This document shows positions 53,623-62,936 of a stretch of 64,000 nt of DNA, piece by piece; the stretch's first letter is position 1, and every line of letters starts with the position of its first letter. The DNA is from an uncultured Erythrobacter sp. (GTDB taxonomy: Bacteria > Pseudomonadota > Alphaproteobacteria > Sphingomonadales > Sphingomonadaceae). Position numbers and translations under genes: made by a program. Location of the stretch: NCBI GenBank assembly GCA_947502305.1, contig CANMZA010000001.1, forward strand, positions 558,001-622,000. Direction: 5' to 3'. The notes beneath the pieces are model-generated. The model saw only the letters and a list, made by a program, of their open reading frames with translations. It was not told the origin of the DNA and searched no databases.

Positions 53623-54984
53623 TTGCCCCAGAGCAAGCGGATCGAGGAAACGGCAGCGGATGCCTCGCGCAATCCGCAGCACATTCTGACGCAAGAATAT
53701 CGGCGCACGCGCGCGGTGATGGAGGCCGTCGCCGCGCCCTTATCCGATGCCGATGCGACGATCCAATCGATGGAGGATGCCAGCCCGGCCAAGTGGCATT
53801 TGGCGCATACGACATGGTTTTGGGAGACGTTCCTGCTGCGCGAACACGCGCCGGAATATCATTTGTATGATGAACGGTGGCCGTTCCTGTTCAATTCTTA
53901 TTACGAGGCGGAAGGCGCGCGGATCTCTCGCTTTGCGCGCGGCATGTTGTCGCGCCCGCTTTTGGAAGAAATTCTGGAATGGCGGCGCGTGGTGGATGCA
54001 GCGATGGTGCCGCTTATCGAAAGCGGCGCGCATGATGATCTCATCAGGCTCGGCATTGCGCATGAGCAGCAGCATATCGAATTGCTGCTGACCGATATCA
54101 AACATGCGCTGTTCCAAAACCCGCTTGGCCCTAGGATGTGGTCAGAAGGACCAGACGTCCCCGCCGCCCAGGCTGCGCACTCCGCCAACACCGCCACGCC
54201 AGAGCCGACACAGGCCCGCGAATTGGGCTGGCATACGCATCCCGGCGGGGTTGCTTTGATTGGGCATGATGGGCCGCACTTTGCTTTCGATAATGAAGGG
54301 CCCCGGCACCGGACCTTGCTTGAACCTTTCGCATTGGCGGACCGGCTGATCACCAACCGCGAATGGTCCGAATTTATCGCAGATGGCGGGTATGAAACGG
54401 CCTCGCTCTGGCTCTCTGACGGGCTGGCTTGGGTGCGCGAACAAGGCATCACCGCGCCGCTTTATTGGCGCGGCGAGGATCATTTCACCCATGCCGGATG
54501 GCAGCCCCGCAATCCCGATGCGCCGGTCACGCATATATCTTATTATGAGGCGGACGCCTTTGCGACATGGGCCGCGCATCATCACAAGGGCGCGCGCCTA
54601 CCGACGGAATTTGAGTGGGAGGCAATCGCACGCGGCCAAGACGGTGCAGACACACCGGCGGCGCATGATCCGGCGGGCGGAAATCAACTGGACAATCAAC
54701 TAGCAGGTGCTGCCGCGCCAACGCCACCCATACCCAAAGGGGGGCGCGATCTGTTTGGCGATTGCTGGCAATTCACCCGTTCCGCCTATTTGCCCTATCC
54801 GCGTTTTGCCCCGGCGGCGGGGGCGGTTGGCGAATATAATGGCAAATTTATGAGCGGCCAGTTTGTGTTGAAGGGGGCCAGCTGCGCCACTATGCGCGGC
54901 CATTCGCGCCCCTCTTACCGCAATTTCTTTTACCCCCATCAACGCTGGCAATTCACCGGATTGCGGCTTGCCAAAGATATTTGA
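53623..54984 (+). CDS. egtB: Ergothioneine biosynthesis protein EgtB
   Basis: Iron-dependent sulfoxide synthase joining hercynine with a thiol (gamma-glutamylcysteine or cysteine). The 453-residue protein begins at TTG 53623 with GGAG eight bases upstream. An N-terminal DinB-like domain holds the iron ligands (HLAH, then HEQQHIE), and a C-terminal FGE-sulfatase domain ends GASCATMRGHSRPSYRNFFYPHQRWQFTGLRLAKD. Its stop overlaps an alternative TTG start of egtD by four bases. Confidence 0.94.
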   Translation: MPQSKRIEETAADASRNPQHILTQEYRRTRAVMEAVAAPLSDADATIQSMEDASPAKWHLAHTTWFWETFLLREHAPEYHLYDERWPFLFNSYYEAEGARISRFARGMLSRPLLEEILEWRRVVDAAMVPLIESGAHDDLIRLGIAHEQQHIELLLTDIKHALFQNPLGPRMWSEGPDVPAAQAAHSANTATPEPTQARELGWHTHPGGVALIGHDGPHFAFDNEGPRHRTLLEPFALADRLITNREWSEFIADGGYETASLWLSDGLAWVREQGITAPLYWRGEDHFTHAGWQPRNPDAPVTHISYYEADAFATWAAHHHKGARLPTEFEWEAIARGQDGADTPAAHDPAGGNQLDNQLAGAAAPTPPIPKGGRDLFGDCWQFTRSAYLPYPRFAPAAGAVGEYNGKFMSGQFVLKGASCATMRGHSRPSYRNFFYPHQRWQFTGLRLAKDI

Positions 54985-55001
54985 CCGAAAGACATTTGAA
55001 T

Positions 55002-55988
55002 ATGCCTAGCAATGACGGCCTGAAGCTCGTCGAAAAAGACGAAAGCGGGGTCGATACGAAGTTCCGCGCCGATATCCTGCTGGGCCTGTCGCAGGCGCAA
55101 AAGGCGACCCCGGCACGCTGGCTGTATGATGATGCCGGATCGCAATTGTTCGAAGAAATCACGCGGTTGCCCGAATATTATCCAACCCGCGCAGAGACAG
55201 AGATATTGCGCGAACAAGGCGGCAGCTTTGCCGATATGATCGGGCCGGGCCGCGCTGTGGTGGAATTTGGCTCGGGTTCTTCGGTGAAGACGCCCTTGCT
55301 GCTGTCTGCGATTGATCCGGCGGCTTACGTGCCGCTGGATATTTCGGGCGATTTCTTGCGCGCGGCGGCGGCGGATTTGGCGAAGCAGTTTCCCGGCCTG
55401 CCGGTGTACCCGGTGGAGGCGGATTTTATGCGGCAAGTGGCGCTGCCTGATGCGGTGTCGGATATGCCAAAACTGGGCTTTTTCCCCGGCTCCACCATCG
55501 GCAATATGGTGGCGCGAACTGCGGTCGATCTGCTGCGCAATATGCGAGAGACTTTGGGGGTTGGCGCGCATTTGTTGATCGGGATGGATCTGATCAAAGA
55601 CACTCAGATTTTGATCGCTGCCTATGATGATGCCGCCGGGGTGACGGCGGAGTTTAATTACAATTTGGTGCGCCGCATAAACCGCGAATTGGACGGCGAT
55701 ATTCCGCTGGATCATCTGCAGCATGAGGCGCGCTGGAACGATGACAATGCCCGGATCGAAATGCATCTTGTGGCGCAGGCGGACATCAATTTTTGCGTTG
55801 ATGGACGCGGCTTTGCGATGAAGGCCGGGGAAACTATCCACACCGAAAACAGCCACAAATTTAACCGGCGCACGTCCAACATGCTGTTATTTGCTGGCGG
55901 ATGGGAACCGCAGGCGCGGTGGCTGGATGGGGAAGGGCGCTTTTCGCTGATCTTGGCAGAGGCGCGGCCCAATCGGTCGGCACCCTAA
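55002..55988 (+). CDS. egtD: L-histidine N-alpha-methyltransferase EgtD
   Basis: SAM-dependent enzyme that trimethylates histidine to hercynine, the first step of ergothioneine synthesis. About 328 residues. Characteristic blocks: LPEYYPTRAETEILRE, VVEFGSGSSVKTPLLL (SAM site), FFPGSTIGNM and the C-terminal INTENSHKF-like HTENSHKF motif. The ATG at 55002 is used; a TTG at 54981 overlapping the egtB stop is possible. It is paired with egtB; egtA, egtC and egtE are not in the window. Confidence 0.95.
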   Translation: MPSNDGLKLVEKDESGVDTKFRADILLGLSQAQKATPARWLYDDAGSQLFEEITRLPEYYPTRAETEILREQGGSFADMIGPGRAVVEFGSGSSVKTPLLLSAIDPAAYVPLDISGDFLRAAAADLAKQFPGLPVYPVEADFMRQVALPDAVSDMPKLGFFPGSTIGNMVARTAVDLLRNMRETLGVGAHLLIGMDLIKDTQILIAAYDDAAGVTAEFNYNLVRRINRELDGDIPLDHLQHEARWNDDNARIEMHLVAQADINFCVDGRGFAMKAGETIHTENSHKFNRRTSNMLLFAGGWEPQARWLDGEGRFSLILAEARPNRSAP

Positions 55989-56030
55989 AAATGGCTTGAA
56001 ACCCCGCGCGTTTTGGCGCGTTAGGCGGGT

Positions 56031-56990
56031 ATGGATTCTCAACATAGCGATATCATCATCATCGGCGCGGGCATGGCCGGGCTTTCCTGTGCGCAGCGGC
56101 TGAAACAAGCGGGCCTTTCGGTGCGCGTTTTGGACAAAGGGCGCGGGCCGGGCGGACGTATGGCGGCGCGGCGCGCTGAAATTGCGGGCGAAACGGTGGG
56201 TTTTGATCACGGCGCGCAGTTTTTCACCGCGCGCGATCCTGACTTTCGCGCGGCGGTTGCCGCATGGCAGGCCAGCGGCGCAGCGGCGCAGTGGCCCGCC
56301 GCCGGGGATGAGGCATGGGTCGGCACGCCGGGCATGAACGGCCCGATCAAACACATGGCGAATGAATTGGATGTGCATTGGAGCACGCGCGCGCTGACCA
56401 TAGAGCGGCATGGCGAGGGCTGGCATGTGGGCGCGGGTGAAGAGAGTTTCTCCGCCAAAACCGCCCTCATCGCCGTGCCCGCAGAACAAGCGAGCGAGTT
56501 GCTCAGTGCAGCCGCGCCGGACCTCGCCGCAATTGCGGCGGCGGTGGTGTCTCAGCCTTGCTGGGCGGTGATGGCGGGCTTTGCGCAGCCGCTTGATCTG
56601 GAGCAGGATTCGCTTAGCGAGCCCGATGCCAAAATCTCATGGGCGGCCCGCAATTCTGCAAAACCAGGGCGCAGCGGCGGTGAGGGTTGGGTGCTGCACG
56701 CCTCGCCCGCGCGCAGCCGCGCGATTATCGACATGCCGAAAGAAGAAGCGGCGCAGGTTTTGCTTGCGGATTTCTTTGCGCAAACCGGGATCGATGCCCA
56801 AACCCCGATCCATATCGCCGCGCATCGCTGGCTCTATGCTCAGCCCGCCGCGGTTAAAGGCGCAGAGGCGGCGCATTTTGACGCTGAGGCGCGGATTGGG
56901 ATCGCGGGTGATTATCTGCATTCGCCGCGCGTAGAGGGGGCATGGCTCTCCGGATCGGCGCTCGCGGCAAAAGTGCTTTCCGCGCCGTAA
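56031..56990 (+). CDS. FAD-dependent amine-oxidase-like protein (renalase type)
   Basis: A 319-residue flavoprotein. The FAD-binding motif IIIIGAGMAGLSCAQRLKQAG is at the N-terminus and LDKGRGPGGRMAARR follows, the renalase/amine-oxidase signature. A large internal domain binds substrate, and a C-terminal GIAGDYLHSPRVEGAWLSGSALA is the second flavin motif. The substrate is unknown; bacterial renalases oxidise alpha-dihydronicotinamide forms. It lies 42 bases after egtD, same strand. Confidence 0.9.
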   Translation: MDSQHSDIIIIGAGMAGLSCAQRLKQAGLSVRVLDKGRGPGGRMAARRAEIAGETVGFDHGAQFFTARDPDFRAAVAAWQASGAAAQWPAAGDEAWVGTPGMNGPIKHMANELDVHWSTRALTIERHGEGWHVGAGEESFSAKTALIAVPAEQASELLSAAAPDLAAIAAAVVSQPCWAVMAGFAQPLDLEQDSLSEPDAKISWAARNSAKPGRSGGEGWVLHASPARSRAIIDMPKEEAAQVLLADFFAQTGIDAQTPIHIAAHRWLYAQPAAVKGAEAAHFDAEARIGIAGDYLHSPRVEGAWLSGSALAAKVLSAP

Positions 56991-57090
56991 GAGCCAAAGC
57001 GCCGCGAGAGCGAGCATGCCGCCCCCAATAGGGCTAGTGGCGGGGCGCTGTCTGCGGCTGTAGTTTGATCCTGAAATGACAGGAGCAAAC

Positions 57091-57858
57091 ATGATGCAGG
57101 ACCTATTCGACCTAACCGGCCAAACCGCCGTAATCACTGGTGCAGGCCGGGGGATTGGCGAAGGGATCGCGCATTTGCTCGCCGAAGCAGGCGCAAATGT
57201 CGTGTGTGCATCGCGATCGACAAATGAAATCTCTAAGGTCGCAGACGACATCAATGCCAGCAATTCGGCGGGCCGGGCAATCGCGCAGGCCACCGATGTT
57301 TCCAGCGCAGAGGATATGGATGCGCTTGCGCAGCGGGCGGTGGATGAATTTGGGCGGCTCGATATCTGGATCAACAATGCGGGCGGATCGCTGGTGTCGG
57401 CGCCGATCACCGAATTGGACCCGGCGGAATGGGACAAGACGCTGGCGGTGAACCTGTCATCGGTGTTTTACGGCGTGCGCGCAGCGGCGCGGCACATGAC
57501 CAATGGCGGCAGCATTGTGAACACGTCGAGCATGGCGGGCCGTGATCCGTTCCCCGGATCAGGCCATTACAGCGCGGCGAAAGCGGGCGTGAATATGCTG
57601 ACCAAGACGCTGGCGCTGGAAATGGGGCCGCAAAAGATTCGCGTGAATGCGATCCTGCCCGGATTCGTGCCGACGGATACGGTGAAAAAGGCGCTGAATA
57701 TGTCAGACGAGGATTTTGGACCGCTGCTGGAGCAACTGAACCTGCCCGCAGGACGGCTGGGCACCCCGCGCGATATTGCGGCCTGCGTGCTTTATCTGGT
57801 CGGTAATTCCGGCGAGTGGGTGACGGGCCAGAACCTATGCGTGGCGGGGACTGTTTGA
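57091..57858 (+). CDS. Short-chain dehydrogenase/reductase
   Basis: A 255-residue SDR; the ATG at 57091 is favoured by AGGAGC just upstream, with an ATG 15 bases further upstream as alternative. The cofactor loop is TGAGRGIGEG, NNAG lies at about 88, and the catalytic site is NTSSMAG with YSAAKAGV. The Ser in ASRSTNEI after beta2 suggests NADP. The substrate is not assigned. Confidence 0.92.
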   Translation: MMQDLFDLTGQTAVITGAGRGIGEGIAHLLAEAGANVVCASRSTNEISKVADDINASNSAGRAIAQATDVSSAEDMDALAQRAVDEFGRLDIWINNAGGSLVSAPITELDPAEWDKTLAVNLSSVFYGVRAAARHMTNGGSIVNTSSMAGRDPFPGSGHYSAAKAGVNMLTKTLALEMGPQKIRVNAILPGFVPTDTVKKALNMSDEDFGPLLEQLNLPAGRLGTPRDIAACVLYLVGNSGEWVTGQNLCVAGTV

Positions 57859-57862
57859 TTTG

Positions 57863-58069
57863 CGCGCGCCATCCGGCGCGCGGTTTCCTCGCTCACACGG
57901 CCTAACGGCCGCGTCGCTGCGGGCGGGCGGTCGCCCTTGCGGTCGCTGCGCGACCGAGCTCCGCCACCTAGTTTGCCCTGTAGCACCAGGATCAAGAATT
58001 GAGGGAAGCGCTGGTTCGACGCTGCAGGCGTCGCAAGCGCGACCGCGCGCCCGCAGGCCCGTCAGGGCC
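57863..58069. repeat. Hairpin-dense element between SDR gene and tRNA-Gln
   Basis: Within 207 bases lie several perfect stems: CGCGCGCC/GGCGCGCG with loop ATCC (57863-57882), CGGCC/GGCCG (57905-57918), CGGTCGC/GCGACCG (57940-57956), CGACGC/GCGTCG (58017-58033) and GGCCC/GGGCC (58056-58069). The first two stems and their flanks repeat the layout at 11196-11260. The first hairpin is followed by GTTTCC and may also terminate the SDR transcript. No T-tract supports the others. Confidence 0.55.
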
Positions 58070-58119
58070 GAGGAAATCGCGTCGCGGATGCCATGCGCAA
58101 ACAAAAAGAAATAAATTCC

Positions 58120-58194
58120 TGGCTGGGGCGGCAGGGATCGAACCTGCGAATGCCGCTACCAAAAAGCGGTGCCTTACCACTTGGCGACGCCCCA
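58120..58194 (-). tRNA. tRNA-Gln (anticodon TTG)
   Basis: On the minus strand the acceptor stem TGGGGCG pairs with CGCCCCA (7 pairs, 72-base body), followed by G and an encoded CCA. The anticodon stem CCGCT/AGCGG closes the loop TTTTGGT, giving the anticodon TTG. The T arm GCAGGTTCGATCCCTGC is canonical. CCA is encoded, which is not universal in this class. Confidence 0.95.
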
Positions 58195-58206
58195 GCAGGA
58201 AGGGGC

Positions 58207-58234
58207 GATATAGCGGCTCTTTCGCGGATGTGAA
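58207..58234 (-). promoter_or_regulatory. Predicted promoter of tRNA-Gln
   Basis: On the minus strand TTCACA (58229-58234) and TATATC (58207-58212) are 16 bases apart, with the tRNA 5' end 13 bases beyond the -10 box. Pattern match only. Confidence 0.4.
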
Positions 58235-58270
58235 GGGGGTTTGATCGCTTATTTCGCAGCTTTCGCGTGC

Positions 58271-59653
58271 CTAAGCGGGACTGGCGCGCCGGATCGCCAA
58301 ATCCTCTTCCACTTGGGCGATGGTTTTCCGGTCCAACCGATAGAACAGCATCGCCGCCGCCGCCGGGATCAAGACCGCCGCCGGGACAATCGCAAACGAC
58401 AATTGAATCCCCATCAACGCCGCCTCGCTTTGCTGCGCATTGGCCGCAAAACCCGTCACATCAAGGAGAAAACCGGGAATGGCCGAACCAAGTCCAATCC
58501 CCGCCTTCACCCCAAAAATCGACGCTGCGATGACCAATGCCGTCATTTGCCGCCGCGTTTTCCAATCGATAAATTCGGCAATGTCGGTGAACATCGAAAA
58601 TGACAGCACCATCAGCATGCCAAATCCGATTCCGATGACAAATTGCACCGCGGTTTGCGGCCAGACAGCATCAAGCGGCAGAAAATAGAAAACGGTGATC
58701 ATAATTGCCTTAAGCAGCCCGGCAGCGATCAGGATATGCGGTTTTTCGATCCGTTTCTGCGCAAGGAAGCCCAACAGCACGCCTGCAACTTGGCCCAAGG
58801 CAAGGGCGGTCAGGAACAGCGCCGCGCGGTCGAAAAAGGCAAAGACCGGCGTGCCATCATCGCCCGCGACATATTTGAAGAAAAACGGTGCCGTGCCCGC
58901 GCGTGCAGAAATCGCGGTCACGCCCAAAATCGCGGCGATGGCGGTGGCGATCCACGGCCCGGTTTTCACCAGCGCCCGAATATCCTTCGCAATAGAGCCG
59001 TTGTTGGGCGCGGGCGGGATGCGTTCTTTTGTCGCAAAAAACGTCGTCAGCAGCGCAAAGATCGAAACCGCCGCGATGCAGGACATGGTGAGCAATATCC
59101 CCAACCTGTCATCTCCGCCGCCCAACTCGCGCACCAAAGTCGTGCCCAAAGCGCCGACCAATATCCCGCCAAGCGCGGAGAAAAACATCCGGAACATCGT
59201 CACATTTGCGCGTTCACGCGATGACGGGGATATCACCCCCAGCAATCCGCCATAGGGCACATTGACCGCCGTAAAAGCGAGCATCGTCAACGTGTACGTC
59301 ACATAGGCCCAGATCAGCAGCGCCGTATCGCCAAGGTTATCAGGCGCGCTGAAAATCAGGACCAGACAAAATGCCAAGGGCACCGGGCCGAACAACAGAT
59401 ATGGCCGGTATCTGCCCCAGCGTGTGCGGGTCCGATCGGCGAGCGCGCCCATCACCGGGTCCGTGACCGCATCGATCAATTTCGTGATCAGCAGCATCAG
59501 GCCGATCGCGGCGGGGGAAAGCCCGCCCAAATCGACAAAGTAATAGAGCAGGAAAAAGCCGAAGAAATTGAGGATCAGGCCCGATGCAAGATCGCCGGAG
59601 CCGTAACCCAGCTTTTCGCCAAGGCGGATCTTAGAATTCGCCTTGTCTGCCAA
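58271..59653 (-). CDS. MFS/GPH-family sugar:cation symporter
   Basis: A 460-residue membrane transporter with about 12 hydrophobic segments. The GPH (glycoside-pentoside-hexuronide) type signature is present: LGEKLGYGSGDLASGL at the start, TKLIDAVTDPVMGALADRTRTRWGRYRPYLL in the loop 2-3 region, and the later DIAEFIDWKTRR motif. It probably takes up sugars or glycosides with Na+ or H+. Substrate unknown. No sugar-utilisation gene lies beside it. Confidence 0.92.
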   Translation of the reverse strand: MADKANSKIRLGEKLGYGSGDLASGLILNFFGFFLLYYFVDLGGLSPAAIGLMLLITKLIDAVTDPVMGALADRTRTRWGRYRPYLLFGPVPLAFCLVLIFSAPDNLGDTALLIWAYVTYTLTMLAFTAVNVPYGGLLGVISPSSRERANVTMFRMFFSALGGILVGALGTTLVRELGGGDDRLGILLTMSCIAAVSIFALLTTFFATKERIPPAPNNGSIAKDIRALVKTGPWIATAIAAILGVTAISARAGTAPFFFKYVAGDDGTPVFAFFDRAALFLTALALGQVAGVLLGFLAQKRIEKPHILIAAGLLKAIMITVFYFLPLDAVWPQTAVQFVIGIGFGMLMVLSFSMFTDIAEFIDWKTRRQMTALVIAASIFGVKAGIGLGSAIPGFLLDVTGFAANAQQSEAALMGIQLSFAIVPAAVLIPAAAAMLFYRLDRKTIAQVEEDLAIRRASPA

Positions 59654-59757
59654 TCGTCACTCCTATGCCCAAACAGTAATGGGCCGCAAGCCTAAGAACT
59701 TCCAGCCCATTGAAGGGATCAATGCAATTTAGATCAGAATTCGGATCAAAATTGAGA

Positions 59758-60624
59758 TCAGAACGTGAAATCGAGGTTCTTGCCGTCAAAATTGGCGGCG
59801 GAATTGCGGATTGGGACTTGCTGGTCCTCATCACCCCAAACCTTGTTCACCAATCGCCCGCGCTGTACGCCGGGGCGGGCGGCAATTTCGCGCGCCCAGC
59901 GGCCCACATTTTTGTAATCATCAATCGACAAAAACGTCTTAGCCTCGTTGTAAATCGTGCCCGCCACAAACGGCGCAAGCCATGGGAAATTGGCGATGTC
60001 GGCGATGGTGTATTCATCGCCCGCCAAATACCGGGTCTTGCCCAATTGTTGATCCGCGACGTCAAAAACCCGTTTTGTTTCCATCGCATAACGATTGATC
60101 GGATATTCGTATTTTTCCGGCGCATAGGCGTAAAAATGGCCAAAGCCGCCGCCGATAAAGGGACCGGCCCCGACTTGCCAGAACACCCAAGAAAGCACCT
60201 CGGCGCGCTTGGCCGGGTCAGAGGGCAGGAATTCGCCGAATTTCTCGGCCAAATGGACAAGGATCGCGCCGCTTTCAAACACGCGGAATTCACTGTCACC
60301 GCTGGCATCGATCATGGCCGGGATTTTGGAATTGGGGTTGATCCCGACAAAGCCGCTGGTGAATTGCGTGCCGTCGCCAATATTCACCGGATAGGCGTCA
60401 TATTCTGCGCCTGTGTGGCCCAATTCCAGCAATTCTTCGAGCATTACCGTCGCCTTCACGCCATTGGGCGTTGCCAGCGAATGCAGCTGAAACGGATTGG
60501 TCCCGCGCGGCAAATCTTTGTCTTCGCGGATGCCGGCTGTGGGGCGGTTGATGCTGGCGAAACGACCGCCGGATTCGGTTTCTGGGTTCCAAACTTCGGG
60601 CGGGGTGTAGGTGGGATCGGACAT
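59758..60624 (-). CDS. yghU: Glutathione S-transferase, YghU type
   Basis: A 288-residue nu-class glutathione transferase, matching the length of E. coli YghU from the ATG at 60624. Characteristic blocks are PRGTNPFQLHSLATPNGVKATVMLEELLEL and the active-site region GINPNSKIPAMID, with the C-terminal LGKTRYLAGDEYTIADIANFPW. Such proteins use glutathione disulfide bonds in disulfide reduction or peroxide handling. It is divergent from nadE. Confidence 0.93.
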   Translation of the reverse strand: MSDPTYTPPEVWNPETESGGRFASINRPTAGIREDKDLPRGTNPFQLHSLATPNGVKATVMLEELLELGHTGAEYDAYPVNIGDGTQFTSGFVGINPNSKIPAMIDASGDSEFRVFESGAILVHLAEKFGEFLPSDPAKRAEVLSWVFWQVGAGPFIGGGFGHFYAYAPEKYEYPINRYAMETKRVFDVADQQLGKTRYLAGDEYTIADIANFPWLAPFVAGTIYNEAKTFLSIDDYKNVGRWAREIAARPGVQRGRLVNKVWGDEDQQVPIRNSAANFDGKNLDFTF

Positions 60625-60832
60625 GATGCGTGCTCCAAGTGTTTTGGCAATTGCCTTGGGCGCATAATTGGGCGCTTCGCACAATTTGCGCAACACCGCC
60701 GCGCCAAGGTTTCGCTGTTAGGAGGAATAGCAAGACTTGTGCGCCGATCGCGGCGCAATTCGCAGTCTCTATGAAGCGCGCATGGAAGCGGCTAAAGCCC
60801 TTGCAAACACGCAGACAGGACCTTGCCGAAAT

Positions 60833-62899
60833 ATGGCCGACACGACGCATCCTTTTTACGATATGCACGCCCACGGATTTGTCCGCGTGGCGACCTCCAC
60901 CCCCTGCGTGCGCACTGGCGATGTGGCGTATAATACGCGCGGCATCCTGTCAGAGGCGGCAAAGGCGCATGCGCAAAATGTCGATTTGGTCGTTTATCCT
61001 GAATTGTGCGTGTCGTCTTATGCGATTGACGATTTGCTGCTGCAAAATGCTTTGCTCGATGCGTCAGAGGCGGCGCTGGGTGAGATTTTGGAGGCCAGCG
61101 AAGAGTTGAGCCCGGTGCTGGTGGTGGGCGCGCCGCTGCGGCGGAATAACAAGATTTACAATTGCGCGATTGTTATTGCGCATGGCGAATTGCTGGGCGT
61201 GATCCCGAAAAGTTATCTGCCCAATTACCGCGAATTTTATGAAAAACGCTATTTCGCGCATGGCCGTAATTGTCAGGATATGTGGATCGGCGTGAACGGT
61301 GAAGAAGTCCCGTTTGGCACGGATTTGGTGTTTAGCGCGGCGAACCTGCCCGGCTTTACATTCGGCGTAGAGATTTGCGAGGATTTCTGGGCGCCGAACC
61401 CGCCGGGCACTTTGGCGGCATTGGCAGGGGCGCTGATCCTGTGTAATCTTTCCGCTTCGCCGATCACGATTGGCCGCGCGGATGATCGGCATTTGCATTG
61501 CCGCTCCAGCTCTGCGCGATCCATTTGCGCCTATGTCTATTCCGCCAGCGGGCACGGTGAGAGCACCACCGACCTTGCTTGGGATGGGCAGGGCGTGATC
61601 TATGAAATGGGCGGATTGCTGAGCGAAAGCACACGTTTCGACCTTGACCCGGAATTGTGCGTTGTCGATATCGATACCGACCGGATTGCGGGCGAGCGGA
61701 TGCGCAATCAGACTTTTAGTGACGCGGCCGAAGCTCATAACAGACCCGAGGACACATTCCGCCGGATCGTCTTCGATCACGCGGTCGGCGGCGATATTGG
61801 CCTGACGCGGCCCGTGCGCCGTTTCCCGTTTGTGCCCAACAATCAAAAAAGCCTGGACGAGGATTGCTACGAAGCGTTCAACATCCAAGTCGATGCGCTG
61901 ATGCGGCGGATCAAGGCGACGCATGCCAAGAGCCTAGTGATCGGCATTTCTGGCGGGCTGGACAGCACGCATGCGCTGATCGTGGCGAGCAAGGCTTGCG
62001 ATCGGCTGGGCCTGCCGCGCACCGCCATTCGCGGATACACAATGCCCGGTTTCGGCACCTCGGATGAGACGAAGAGCAATGCGTGGAAATTGATGGAAGC
62101 ATTCGGCATCACCGCGCAAGAGATCGACATCAAACCCGCCGCCGCGCGCATGCTCGAAGATATGGGCCACCCTTATTCCAAGGGCGAGCCGGTCTATGAT
62201 GTGACGTTCGAAAATGTCCAAGCGGGCCTGCGCACCGATTATCTGTTCCGTATTGCGGGCCAGCATGGCGGTTTTGTCGTGGGCACGGGCGATCTTAGTG
62301 AATTGGCGCTGGGCTGGTGCACCTATGGCGTCGGCGATCACATGAGCCATTACGGCGTCAATTCCGGCGTGCCTAAGACGCTGATCCGCTATCTCATCCG
62401 CTGGACGGTGGAGACACAGCAATTCACCGATGCCTGCGCCGATGTGCTCATGGCGGTCTATGACACGGTGATCTCACCCGAATTGGTGCCCGCGGGCGAA
62501 GATGGCGCGATCCAGAGCACGGAAGAGAAAATCGGGCCGTATGAGCTCAACGATTTCTTCCTCCACCACACGATCCGATATGGTCAGCGTCCCGGAAAGA
62601 TCGCGTTTCTGGCCTATCACGCATGGCGCGATGCGCAGGCGGGCGAATGGCCAGCGGGCTTCCCAGAGGCGCGCAAGAACCAATATGATTTGGCCGAAAT
62701 TGCAGGCTGGCTTGAGCTGTTCTTGAAACGCTTCTTTGGTTTTTCTCAATTCAAACGCAGCGCCATTCCCAATGGGCCAAAAGTCAGCTCGCAAGGCGCA
62801 TTGTCACCGCGCGGCGATTGGCGCGCGCCGTCCGATGCAGTGGCGGATGTGTGGGTGGAGGAATTGAAAGCAGCTCTGCCGCCGATGTCTAAGGATTAA
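60833..62899 (+). CDS. nadE: Glutamine-dependent NAD(+) synthetase
   Basis: Last step of NAD synthesis, amidating deamido-NAD with ammonia from glutamine. The 688-residue protein has an N-terminal nitrilase-type glutaminase domain with the Glu-Lys-Cys triad (VYPELCVSS, IPKSYLPNYREFYE, GVEICEDFW). The C-terminal synthetase domain has the pyrophosphatase P-loop SGGLDSTHA at about 395. Its length is that of the two-domain eukaryote-like group. The ATG at 60833 is preferred, with AGGA upstream; an ATG 17 codons upstream is possible. Confidence 0.95.
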   Translation: MADTTHPFYDMHAHGFVRVATSTPCVRTGDVAYNTRGILSEAAKAHAQNVDLVVYPELCVSSYAIDDLLLQNALLDASEAALGEILEASEELSPVLVVGAPLRRNNKIYNCAIVIAHGELLGVIPKSYLPNYREFYEKRYFAHGRNCQDMWIGVNGEEVPFGTDLVFSAANLPGFTFGVEICEDFWAPNPPGTLAALAGALILCNLSASPITIGRADDRHLHCRSSSARSICAYVYSASGHGESTTDLAWDGQGVIYEMGGLLSESTRFDLDPELCVVDIDTDRIAGERMRNQTFSDAAEAHNRPEDTFRRIVFDHAVGGDIGLTRPVRRFPFVPNNQKSLDEDCYEAFNIQVDALMRRIKATHAKSLVIGISGGLDSTHALIVASKACDRLGLPRTAIRGYTMPGFGTSDETKSNAWKLMEAFGITAQEIDIKPAAARMLEDMGHPYSKGEPVYDVTFENVQAGLRTDYLFRIAGQHGGFVVGTGDLSELALGWCTYGVGDHMSHYGVNSGVPKTLIRYLIRWTVETQQFTDACADVLMAVYDTVISPELVPAGEDGAIQSTEEKIGPYELNDFFLHHTIRYGQRPGKIAFLAYHAWRDAQAGEWPAGFPEARKNQYDLAEIAGWLELFLKRFFGFSQFKRSAIPNGPKVSSQGALSPRGDWRAPSDAVADVWVEELKAALPPMSKD

Positions 62900-62936
62900 G
62901 GGGCAGGGCTAGCGGGGCTGGGGCTAAGCAAATCAG

